Shown here: piece by piece, positions 1 through 5,345 of the stretch
How the letters are laid out: the number at the start of each line of letters is the position of its first letter
Position numbering within the stretch: position 1 is the first letter of the stretch
Assembly: GCA_017418585.1 (NCBI GenBank)
Contig: JAFONG010000197.1
Coordinates: forward strand, 1 to 5,345
Reading direction: 5' to 3'
From: Erysipelotrichaceae bacterium
Lineage (GTDB): Bacteria; Bacillota_I; Bacilli_A; Erysipelotrichales; Erysipelotrichaceae
Length of the DNA stretch: 5,345 nucleotides
The notes under the pieces: generated by a model
What the model was told of the DNA's origin: nothing
The model's input: the letters and a program-made list of their open reading frames with translations, nothing else
Database searches by the model: none
Made by a program: the position numbers and the translations under genes

Positions 1-790
1 ATGATGTCGTCCGTCTTCAACATGATGATGTTATTGTTATCGGTCTTGTTGCGCGGCAGCAGGTGCTGTTCGTCGCTGACGCAGGCGATGATGTTGGCGT
101 TGCATTCCGGATATTCCTTCTTCAGCATCGATACCGCCAGAAGGGCCTTGATCCTGATGTTGTCGTTCAGGGCATTGATGATGATGACTCTGGCCTTGTC
201 GATGGAGCAGTATCGCAGGTCGTTGATGTTGGTGATGTCGCCATGCCTGCAGATGACTTCGATGTTCTTTGGGATATCGACGTTTTGTGCAGGTCCTGTT
301 CGATCTCCGACTTCTCGATGTCGGTGTATATGACGATACATCTTTTCTTGTCGCCCGTAGCGATGATCAGCTGATTCAGCAGCCCGTGTTCGCCAAGCGT
401 GTATCCCAGGATGACGGTATGGTCTTTTTCGATAACGATGGAGTTGCCGTTGCGGATACTGTCAAGCTTCGCTTCAATGCCGCTGCTGATGACACCGATC
501 AGGATGCTGGTAAAGAACAGACCGACGATAGCCGTGATCGTATTGAGAACAATGTAGCCGGCTTCTCCATCCTCACTGGAAGGCATCCAGGCGTTGACGA
601 TCGTCGCCAGAGAATCCCAGAAAGCTTCAAGGAAACCGTCTCTGAGCTTAAACAGCACGATTACCACCGAAACGAATATGACGATGGATATGACGCAGAT
701 CGAAAGCAGCTTGATGATGCTGGCGGTACCTTTAGACAGCTGTTTGTCCAGCCAGTACTTCAGCTTGTCACTCAGTTTATAGTCGTTCAT
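1..790 (-). pseudogene. CASTOR/POLLUX-family ion channel, frameshifted and cut by the left edge
   Basis: This looks like a bacterial relative of the CASTOR/POLLUX cation channels: a membrane pore followed by RCK-like cytosolic domains that gate it. From ATG at 790, residues 24-47 form a first membrane helix, about 52-75 a pore-helix/loop region, and 79-103 a second helix ending in LIGVISSGIEAKLDSIRNG, close to the family's signature after the inner helix. The RCK-like Rossmann start follows (EKDHTVILGY, residues 121-130), then a strand ending in YTD. The frame is intact for 169 residues to DLHK. There the A-run (T4 at 283-286 on the plus strand) is one base short, and the frame as given ends at 167 with a Ser/Thr-rich nonsense tail. 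Reading on in the -1 frame from base 284 restores 94 stop-free residues, including VICRHGDITNINDL and ARVIIINAL, typical of the family. The rest of the RCK region lies off the window. Family assignment is firm; whether the break is real or a sequencing error is open. If it is an error, this is an ordinary partial CDS. Confidence 0.82.
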
Positions 791-796
791 ATAGTT

Positions 797-804
797 CTCC
801 TCTT
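797..804 (-). promoter_or_regulatory. Ribosome binding site of the channel gene
   Basis: The minus strand reads AAGAGGAG, six bases before the ATG at 790. It is a strong Shine-Dalgarno match and fixes the start of the channel gene. Confidence 0.85.
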
Positions 805-869
805 AAATGAAATATACGATGATTGATTCAATGTTCTGTTAATTCAATGATAGCATCATTGTTATCCCA
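805..869 (-). promoter_or_regulatory. Spacer with possible weak promoter and small repeats upstream of the channel gene
   Basis: This AT-rich spacer lies between the M20 stop and the channel ribosome binding site. It holds a TATATT that could be a -10 box but has no good -35 at the usual distance; TTAACA sits 20 bases upstream. It also holds two copies of ATTCAATG (826-833 and 842-849, a 16-base period), a small palindrome ATTGATTCAAT (822-832) and a hairpin-like repeat (845-861). A promoter here is plausible because the downstream gene has its own strong ribosome binding site, but the boxes are weak. Confidence 0.25.
845..861. repeat. Perfect 7-bp inverted repeat (hairpin or operator-like)
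   Basis: CAATGAT, a three-base loop AGC, then ATCATTG. It starts just after the M20 stop codon in the direction of transcription. The stem is AT-rich and is not followed by a run of U, so it is a poor intrinsic terminator. It may be a weak 3'-end hairpin or a protein-binding site. Confidence 0.4.
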
Positions 870-2171
870 TTAGATAGAGTTATCGATATCCTGTTTCCCG
901 TAATCAAGCAGTATAGTTGTCAGAATCGCTATCCCTTTCAGATAATCATCGATGTCGATCCATTCCTTTTCTCCGCTTCCCTGTTTCGGCAGTTCACAAT
1001 ACGGACCTATGCCTACACAGCGACTGTTTCCGTACAGGATCGGAAAACGGATGTCGCTTCCTCCGTGATACTGATGGATGAACTCCTGCTCTCCCACGAC
1101 AGCGCTTATCGATTTTTCAACGAATCGGACAAACGGATCATCGTTTTCAACCATGGCCGCTTCCGCTCTGCTTCGTCCTTTTTCCAGCAGCCATTCACCT
1201 TCCAGCTTCTCTTCCAGAAACGACTTTATTTCCTCAAAAACACTTTCTGTCGTAAGAGGCTTGAAGAAACGACAGCGGAACAGACATTCCGCTTTCTCGC
1301 ATATGTTTCCATATCCTCCCTGAGAAGATAGACTTCCGATATTCAGAATGAATGACGGCTGTCCCCGGAACGAGCCGAAATCGAAGACGCACTCCTCTCT
1401 TTTCTTTCTGCCGTATTCTTCCAGAATCTTTACGGCATCAGCCATGACGATATTCGCATTTACGCCTTCGGAAAGATCGTCGTGCAGAATACCCGGCTTT
1501 CCCAGTACCGTCAGCTTCATATCCAGCAGACCAAGAGAAATGTTTTTGATCTCCTGGAATCCATGCCCCGTTTCTGCCGGATGGATGTAGAGAGAATCGT
1601 CTCCTCCATAGCCCTTCATCATCGCGCTCAAGGTTCCGAAAGCTCCGCCGTGTTTTCCAAGGATGGACAATGCCGTTACATCGTAATCCAGATCTCCTTT
1701 TATCGCCAGCGCAGCCTTCAGTCCTTCCAGCATCATGGCGATTCCTCCCTTGTCGTCGGCAGCGCCCAGACCGTAAACCTTTCCGTCTCTTTCTTCCGCA
1801 CAATACGGATCGTCGAAATCTCCGAAATAATTCTCTCTTTCTGTATCGATATGCGCAAACAGCATCAGAGTTCTTTTAGACCTGTTTCCTTTTCTGGTGC
1901 CCGCAAGATTGTATGCCCCCTCGGCATAGACGATATCCGGATCACAATAGTCCGGACAGTCCTTCACTCTTTCATCCATGCGGAAAGGCTCCGTCCTGAA
2001 TCCGAGCTTCTCGAGTTCCCTCTTTACGATCTCCTGCGCTTTCGTATCCTGTCCGTCGGCACTGGGCGATTCGATCAGTTCCTTGAGTGATGCGATCATC
2101 TCTTCGCGGTGTTCATTGATGTAGTCCTGTACTGCTTTGTTCATGTTCTGCTTCTTTCTATCGGGGTCCAT
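870..2171 (-). CDS. M20-family metallopeptidase-like protein with altered active site
   Basis: Most similar in layout to the M20 peptidase/deacylase family (ArgE, DapE, carboxypeptidase G2), which are cytosolic two-metal hydrolases acting on acylated amino acids or peptides. In the 433-residue reading, LMLFAHIDTE holds the HxD motif (H107, D109), GLGAADDKGG the bridging Asp (D139), and GKPGILHDDLSEGVNAN (224-240) marks the lid/dimerisation domain with its conserved His (H230). GGSDIRF (370-376) holds the substrate-binding Arg region. Length is normal for the family. Odd points: where family members have an acidic pair (DEE.GG), this one has GKHGG (172-176), so the catalytic-base Glu and its metal-binding neighbour look like K173 and H174. 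The distal metal-binding His before the C-terminal Glu looks like S399 in GSGEKEW. E200 may keep the third acidic ligand. It may be inactive or use a changed metal site. The start is uncertain: ATG at 2171 has only GAG before it, while Met10 (ATG at 2144) begins where M20 proteins usually begin; neither has a strong ribosome binding site. Substrate unknown. Confidence 0.85.
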   Translation of the reverse strand: MDPDRKKQNMNKAVQDYINEHREEMIASLKELIESPSADGQDTKAQEIVKRELEKLGFRTEPFRMDERVKDCPDYCDPDIVYAEGAYNLAGTRKGNRSKRTLMLFAHIDTERENYFGDFDDPYCAEERDGKVYGLGAADDKGGIAMMLEGLKAALAIKGDLDYDVTALSILGKHGGAFGTLSAMMKGYGGDDSLYIHPAETGHGFQEIKNISLGLLDMKLTVLGKPGILHDDLSEGVNANIVMADAVKILEEYGRKKREECVFDFGSFRGQPSFILNIGSLSSQGGYGNICEKAECLFRCRFFKPLTTESVFEEIKSFLEEKLEGEWLLEKGRSRAEAAMVENDDPFVRFVEKSISAVVGEQEFIHQYHGGSDIRFPILYGNSRCVGIGPYCELPKQGSGEKEWIDIDDYLKGIAILTTILLDYGKQDIDNSI

Positions 2172-2177
2172 ATTCTC

Positions 2178-2200
2178 AAAAAGCCCTGTCAGGAGGCTTT
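2178..2200 (-). terminator. Terminator-like hairpin after the acyltransferase gene
   Basis: The minus strand reads AAAGCC, a nine-base loop, GGCTTT, then further T to make a five-T tract. It lies 36 bases past the acyltransferase stop and ends only about six bases before the first possible ATG of the M20 gene. The short stem makes it a moderate intrinsic terminator. It may stop transcription partially and act as an attenuator for the next gene. Confidence 0.55.
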
Positions 2201-2235
2201 GTGATTGTCTGTTATCGTCGAATATGTCTGCCGCT

Positions 2236-3432
2236 TTATACCAGACTCTTGTCGGTGAGAACTCTCCACAGAGAGAAATACTTGATCAGAGGGAAACCGT
2301 CCAGTCTGAACAGTTCATAACGCCTGTCGCCGTATGTGAGATACAGAGCATTGTTTCGGAACATGCCGATCTTGGAAATATCCATCCATCTCATGGTCAG
2401 CTCAAAATCGCTGTCGTTGCCGATGCACATCCGATCCCCGTAAAGACTTGCCGTCAGTCCGTCTTTCAGCAGGATTCTTTCGTTGTTTACGATCTCATAT
2501 AGATGAAGATCTTCATCATGCGATATCGCTTCATCGGTCTGCTTCTTTAGTTCGTCCTTGTGCTGTTTCAGCCACTCCTTCTGGAAACCGTTCCACTTGA
2601 CGGTGGTGTTGTATTCCTTGATCTGTTCTCCCTGCAGATAGCCGTATTCGTCATAGATGCCCTTCATTCCGCATTCGCACCAGAATTCGTCGCCTTTCGC
2701 ATGAATGGTATCGAATCTGTGGCAGACAGGACAAAGATAGGCCAGGTTTTCGATCCCTTCCGCCAGTGCCTTGCCTCTGTATTTGAGACGGTGTTCGTCC
2801 TGATATTGAAAGGCGTCCGCCTGCATGTCTCTGACGATGATGTCGTAGATTTCGTCGACACTGAGGTCCTTCAGCTGTTCATAAGGATATTCACCGACCA
2901 CCTGACCGATCAGTCTGCCTCTGCGGGAATATCTGGACCATCTTGGAGAACGCAGATAGCCTCCGTCGAAACGGTAAGTAACCAGGCCGCATCTGGTCTG
3001 TTTAAAGATATCTGCCGTTCTTCTGGAGATGAAGTTGGTCGAACCGTCCCAGGATTTGTTGCCTTCCGGGAACATCGCTACATCGATCCCGGCATTTAGG
3101 TTGTCGATGATCAGCTGTACGGTCTGATCCGCACTGGCTCCCTTGCCTCTGGGAATCGGCCCGGCCAGAAACTTGATGATCTTTCCTACCGGTCCGGACA
3201 TGATGTTGGCGGAAGCCACGAACTTGAAGTGTTTCTTCAGGCTTATGACCATCAGCAGCGGATCAAAATCGGAATTGTGATTCGAAAGGATCAGGACGGG
3301 CTTGTCCTTGATCTTGTGCGGCTTATATGTAAAACTACAGATTGCCATGATCAGCCATCCGATCAGAATCCTTAAAAAATGATAGACGAATTTATGGCGA
3401 TTCAATCCTTTACGGATCTCTTTATTGTTCAT
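2236..3432 (-). CDS. Lysophospholipid acyltransferase (PlsC-like) with C-terminal zinc-ribbon extension
   Basis: A membrane-associated glycerophospholipid acyltransferase of the LPLAT/PlsC superfamily, expected to move a fatty acyl chain onto a lysophospholipid or 1-acylglycerol-3-phosphate. After a hydrophobic segment at residues 19-36 come the family blocks in order: the HX4D catalytic motif in NHNSDFDPL (H52, D57), PRGKGAS (94-100) and FPEGNKSWDG (121-130, the phosphate-binding block). The catalytic domain ends near residue 215. Plain PlsC proteins are about 200-250 residues, but this one has 398. The extra part holds CPVC and CEC (C234, C237, C252, C254), a likely zinc ribbon, then a charged helical stretch (about 283-303) and a beta-rich end (about 310-390) of unknown fold. 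The start overlaps the MFS gene by 11 bases, so the two are probably translationally coupled; the ribosome binding site is weak (AAAGAA), as expected for coupling. The acyltransferase call is firm; the exact substrate is unknown. Confidence 0.9.
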   Translation of the reverse strand: MNNKEIRKGLNRHKFVYHFLRILIGWLIMAICSFTYKPHKIKDKPVLILSNHNSDFDPLLMVISLKKHFKFVASANIMSGPVGKIIKFLAGPIPRGKGASADQTVQLIIDNLNAGIDVAMFPEGNKSWDGSTNFISRRTADIFKQTRCGLVTYRFDGGYLRSPRWSRYSRRGRLIGQVVGEYPYEQLKDLSVDEIYDIIVRDMQADAFQYQDEHRLKYRGKALAEGIENLAYLCPVCHRFDTIHAKGDEFWCECGMKGIYDEYGYLQGEQIKEYNTTVKWNGFQKEWLKQHKDELKKQTDEAISHDEDLHLYEIVNNERILLKDGLTASLYGDRMCIGNDSDFELTMRWMDISKIGMFRNNALYLTYGDRRYELFRLDGFPLIKYFSLWRVLTDKSLV

Positions 3433-4768
3433 TGTTTTCTTTGCTGCTTAAATATTCCAGATAGTCCTTCTTCGCTTTTCTGATCGGAATCAGTACCAGA
3501 GGCATCCACAGTGCGGCTACGATGAAGGTCACCCAGTTTGCCGAATAACCCGCTACGCCGTATTCGTTTCTCATGGCGAAACCGAAGTGCTTGATCAGGA
3601 ATGAACCGATCGGCGTTCCGATGCACATCGGGATGACGACATAGAACACCTGTCTGATGCCTTCCGACTGACCGTGCATGCTGGCAGGCATGCAGTTTTT
3701 CAGCATGACCATGAGAGCCTGATAGATGCACATGTAGCCTGTGCCGAACAGGAAAATACCCAGACAGGTCACGACCGTATTAGGGATCCAGACGATCAGC
3801 AGACCGGCAACGGTTGCTGCAACGGAAATGTACATAATGTTGTAGAACTTGCCGTTATCCAGATATCTGGAACACAGGAAAGTAAACGGCAGAGCCGCAA
3901 TCAAAGGCAGACCCAGAACCAGTCCGGCGTTGCCTGTCGTATAACCCTGGGTGTATACCAGGAAATTCGTTAGATGCGAGAAGTACATCTGGAAACCGAT
4001 GAAGTATACCGCAAAGATGATGCAGATGTCTTTCATCAGCTTGTTTTTCTTTAACAGAGAGAAATCGAAAACGGAAAAGACCTGATGCCAGAATCCTTTC
4101 GGATCCTTGTTAGGAACCAGATCCGGAGCATCCTTGACCATGAAATGAACAGCAACGCTCATCAGAACCAGAAAGAGACCCAGCACGATAAAGAACTTGA
4201 AGTAGTCGATCTTTTCGATGATCTTGCCGAAAAGCAGACCTCCCAGTATCGTTCCGGCAACCGGCAGCACAGCTACGACAGCGCCCATCCTGCCGCGGTT
4301 TCCTTCTTCCGTAATATCCGTCGTCCAGGCGATGAATCCGGAGTCGTTGGCCATCGCACCGATAAAGCTCATCACACAGTCGGCAAAAACGACCAGTGCC
4401 GTCAGTGCCGCCATGTTGGAATGGTTTACGTATTCCGTCAGTCCAAACAAAACGACCGTAATGCCCCAAGCCGCATAGCCTATCAGCATCTGCGGTCTTC
4501 TCTTCGCCAGTCTGTCACCCAAAGTTCCCCAGACGAAACAGCCGAATGTACTGGCCATGGCGCTTAAGGCGACCATCCAGGAGATGATCGAAGCGTCCGG
4601 AGCGATCTTGGTATAAACGAAATTCGGATACCAGGTATTCTCAACGCACCAGATCAGCTGACCGGCCAGTCCGACGATTACAACAAACAGCCATTCTTTG
4701 CCTGTCAGGATTCTTTTTCCTTCCTGGTTGCGGTGTATTTCCAGTGTCTTGTTCTTCTTTTCTTTCAT
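3422..4768 (-). CDS. MFS transporter, 12 membrane helices
   Basis: A major facilitator superfamily permease of 448 residues. Hydrophobic helices lie at about 25-42, 62-82, 94-110, 119-140, 162-183, 190-211, 247-270, 278-298, 308-328, 331-350, 371-394 and 410-428, in the usual 6+6 layout with a charged central loop (about 212-246). The MFS motif A between helices 2 and 3 is clear (GTLGDRLAKRRP, 81-92), and RGRMGAVVAVLPVAG opens helix 5. Buried polar residues W40, E43 and N44 in helix 1 and N141, D142 and D151 after helix 4 could serve substrate or ion coupling. ATG at 4768 is chosen over an in-frame TTG at 4789 because GGGGAAAAGG sits just before it. It is first in a likely operon with the acyltransferase, driven by the promoter at 4809. 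Helix 1 recalls sugar/cation symporter-like MFS proteins, while the neighbour suggests a lipid; the substrate is unknown. Confidence 0.9.
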   Translation of the reverse strand: MKEKKNKTLEIHRNQEGKRILTGKEWLFVVIVGLAGQLIWCVENTWYPNFVYTKIAPDASIISWMVALSAMASTFGCFVWGTLGDRLAKRRPQMLIGYAAWGITVVLFGLTEYVNHSNMAALTALVVFADCVMSFIGAMANDSGFIAWTTDITEEGNRGRMGAVVAVLPVAGTILGGLLFGKIIEKIDYFKFFIVLGLFLVLMSVAVHFMVKDAPDLVPNKDPKGFWHQVFSVFDFSLLKKNKLMKDICIIFAVYFIGFQMYFSHLTNFLVYTQGYTTGNAGLVLGLPLIAALPFTFLCSRYLDNGKFYNIMYISVAATVAGLLIVWIPNTVVTCLGIFLFGTGYMCIYQALMVMLKNCMPASMHGQSEGIRQVFYVVIPMCIGTPIGSFLIKHFGFAMRNEYGVAGYSANWVTFIVAALWMPLVLIPIRKAKKDYLEYLSSKENNEQ

Positions 4769-4771
4769 ATG

Positions 4772-4781
4772 CCTTTTCCCC
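4772..4781 (-). promoter_or_regulatory. Ribosome binding site deciding the MFS start
   Basis: The minus strand reads GGGGAAAAGG, with GGGGA eight bases before the ATG at 4768. The site lies inside the longer TTG-start reading, which supports the ATG as the true start. Confidence 0.7.
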
Positions 4782-4808
4782 AAAAACAAATCATTTCAAT
4801 CGGTGGTA

Positions 4809-4817
4809 ATTATAACA
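4809..4817 (-). promoter_or_regulatory. Extended -10 promoter of the MFS-acyltransferase operon
   Basis: The minus strand reads TGTTATAAT: a perfect TATAAT (4809-4814) preceded by the TG of an extended -10 box. No good -35 is seen 16-18 bases upstream, which extended -10 promoters tolerate. Transcription would start near 4801-4803, giving a leader of about 34 bases with the ribosome binding site in it. Confidence 0.6.
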
Positions 4818-4836
4818 TTTATACAGAAATAATGTT
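4814..4836. repeat. Inverted repeat overlapping the MFS promoter
   Basis: AACATT (4814-4819) and AATGTT (4831-4836) face each other across 11 bases, with half-site centres 17 bases apart. The repeat covers the extended -10 and the spacer towards the -35 position, where a dimeric repressor could bind. In AT-rich DNA a 6+6 repeat can arise by chance. Confidence 0.35.
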
Positions 4837-4864
4837 TTAAAAACGCTTTTATTCGATAGAAGAC

Positions 4865-5345
4865 CTATTGATTCTTCACGAATTTCTTTCTCAGTATCTT
4901 TTCAATATCTTCAGCCGTCATTTTTCCTAAGGTGTTTTTTACGCTGCCGTTGTCTTTCCAGCGCGGGAGGATTTTAGCGAGCGTTTCTTCGTCTATGACG
5001 ATGTCATTTTCAGGAAGAAGGGAATTGATCAGTTCAACATACTCTTCCTGTTTCATCCCGATCCGCTTAAAGAAATCTTCGGTATAATCCTTGCTGCTGC
5101 GCATTTCAAACGCAAAGAGATCTTCCTGGAAAAGCGCACACGCGAAGCCGTGAGGCAGATGGTAGTTCTCTGTGAAATAATAACCGACATTGTGAGCGAA
5201 GACAGTACCTGTAACATCGATGGCCAGTCCTCCGTACAGGGATCCCTGATATAGATCGTCACATGCCTTTTCGTTGATGTTGTTTAATTGTCCGATGCCT
5301 GATAGAAGCAGTTTGATTCCCTGCAGAGCATAGTTTCTGGATTCA
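4865..5345 (-). CDS. Iron-containing alcohol dehydrogenase, C-terminal part (cut by right edge)
   Basis: The frame is open from the right edge to a TAG at 4865, giving the last 159 residues of a group III (Fe-dependent) alcohol dehydrogenase, a cytosolic NAD(P)H enzyme that interconverts aldehydes and alcohols. The signature is the two histidine ligands in AHNVGYYFTENYHLPHG: the His codons at 5192-5194 and 5150-5152 are 14 residues apart, as are the iron-binding His pair of FucO. GGLAIDVTGTVFAHNVG and LPHGFACALF match the helical C-terminal domain. The end (MTAEDIEKILRKKF) matches the usual closing helix containing 'eeDi..il'. The internal ATG at 5104 is only a Met within this frame, not a gene start. 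The Asp and first His iron ligands and the NAD-binding half lie off the window. Substrate cannot be told. No convincing terminator follows the stop; the next gene has its own promoter. Confidence 0.88.
   Translation of the reverse strand, partial: ESRNYALQGIKLLLSGIGQLNNINEKACDDLYQGSLYGGLAIDVTGTVFAHNVGYYFTENYHLPHGFACALFQEDLFAFEMRSSKDYTEDFFKRIGMKQEEYVELINSLLPENDIVIDEETLAKILPRWKDNGSVKNTLGKMTAEDIEKILRKKFVKNQ

Noticed and set aside
1..200. ATG/GATGATG-rich low-complexity stretch on the plus strand
   Set aside because: It is the complement of Ile/Asn (ATC, AAC) codons in the RCK-like region of the channel gene, not a tandem repeat.
269..826. Long plus-strand open frame (185 codons) opposite the channel gene
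   Set aside because: It is the antisense shadow of a clearly conserved channel gene: Asp-rich, with no ribosome binding site or recognisable motif.
1482..2090. 202-codon plus-strand open frame opposite the M20 gene
   Set aside because: The composition is that of a reverse-strand shadow (Arg/Ser/Phe-rich), it has no domain, and the opposite strand carries all the M20 motifs.
4085..4567. 160-codon plus-strand open frame opposite the MFS gene
   Set aside because: Its His/Gln/Arg-rich composition mirrors a membrane protein on the other strand; no start signals.
4838..4854. TAAAA...TTTTA mini-hairpin as terminator of the alcohol dehydrogenase gene
   Set aside because: The stem is five A/T pairs only and too weak to support a terminator call.
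4865..5104. A separate small 79-residue gene
   Set aside because: The frame stays open and conserved upstream of this Met to the window edge, so it is the end of the alcohol dehydrogenase, not its own gene.
5053..5262. 69-codon minus-strand frame overlapping the alcohol dehydrogenase
   Set aside because: It is in a different frame from the dehydrogenase, whose iron-ligand motifs lie in the competing frame.

Overview
The window reads as a piece of a Bacillota (Firmicutes-like) chromosome of moderate GC. The evidence is purine-rich Shine-Dalgarno sites (AAGAGGAG, GGGGAAAAGG), an extended -10 promoter, short AT-rich spacers and the general look of the proteins. A relative of the Erysipelotrichia is possible, but I cannot assign a genus from sequence alone. 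All five genes lie on the minus strand, so transcription runs from the right edge to the left edge.

From right to left the layout is as follows. (1) The C-terminal 159 codons of an iron-containing alcohol dehydrogenase (4865-5345), cut by the right edge. (2) A 96-base spacer with a good extended -10 promoter, an inverted repeat and a strong ribosome binding site. (3) A 12-helix MFS transporter (start best placed at 4768). (4) A PlsC-type lysophospholipid acyltransferase that overlaps the transporter by 11 bases and carries an unusual C-terminal extension with a four-cysteine zinc-ribbon signature. (5) A hairpin with a U-tract at 2178-2200. (6) An M20-family metallopeptidase-like protein (870-2171) whose catalytic Glu-Glu pair and distal metal-binding His appear to be replaced. 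(7) A 79-base spacer with small repeats and a strong ribosome binding site. (8) A CASTOR/POLLUX-type ion channel gene (790 to beyond the left edge) whose frame is broken by one missing base in an A-run (T4 at 283-286 on the plus strand).

The clearest functional unit is the transporter-acyltransferase pair: one promoter, overlapping reading frames and a terminator-like hairpin after the second gene. By analogy with the LplT/Aas pairing, the two could act together in lipid or lysophospholipid handling; this is inference from arrangement, not from transporter motifs. The M20 protein and the channel look like separate, loosely linked genes. I see no RNA gene, CRISPR array, insertion sequence, prophage part or obvious defence system. 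The points most worth a second look are the remodelled M20 active site, the acyltransferase extension and the channel frameshift.
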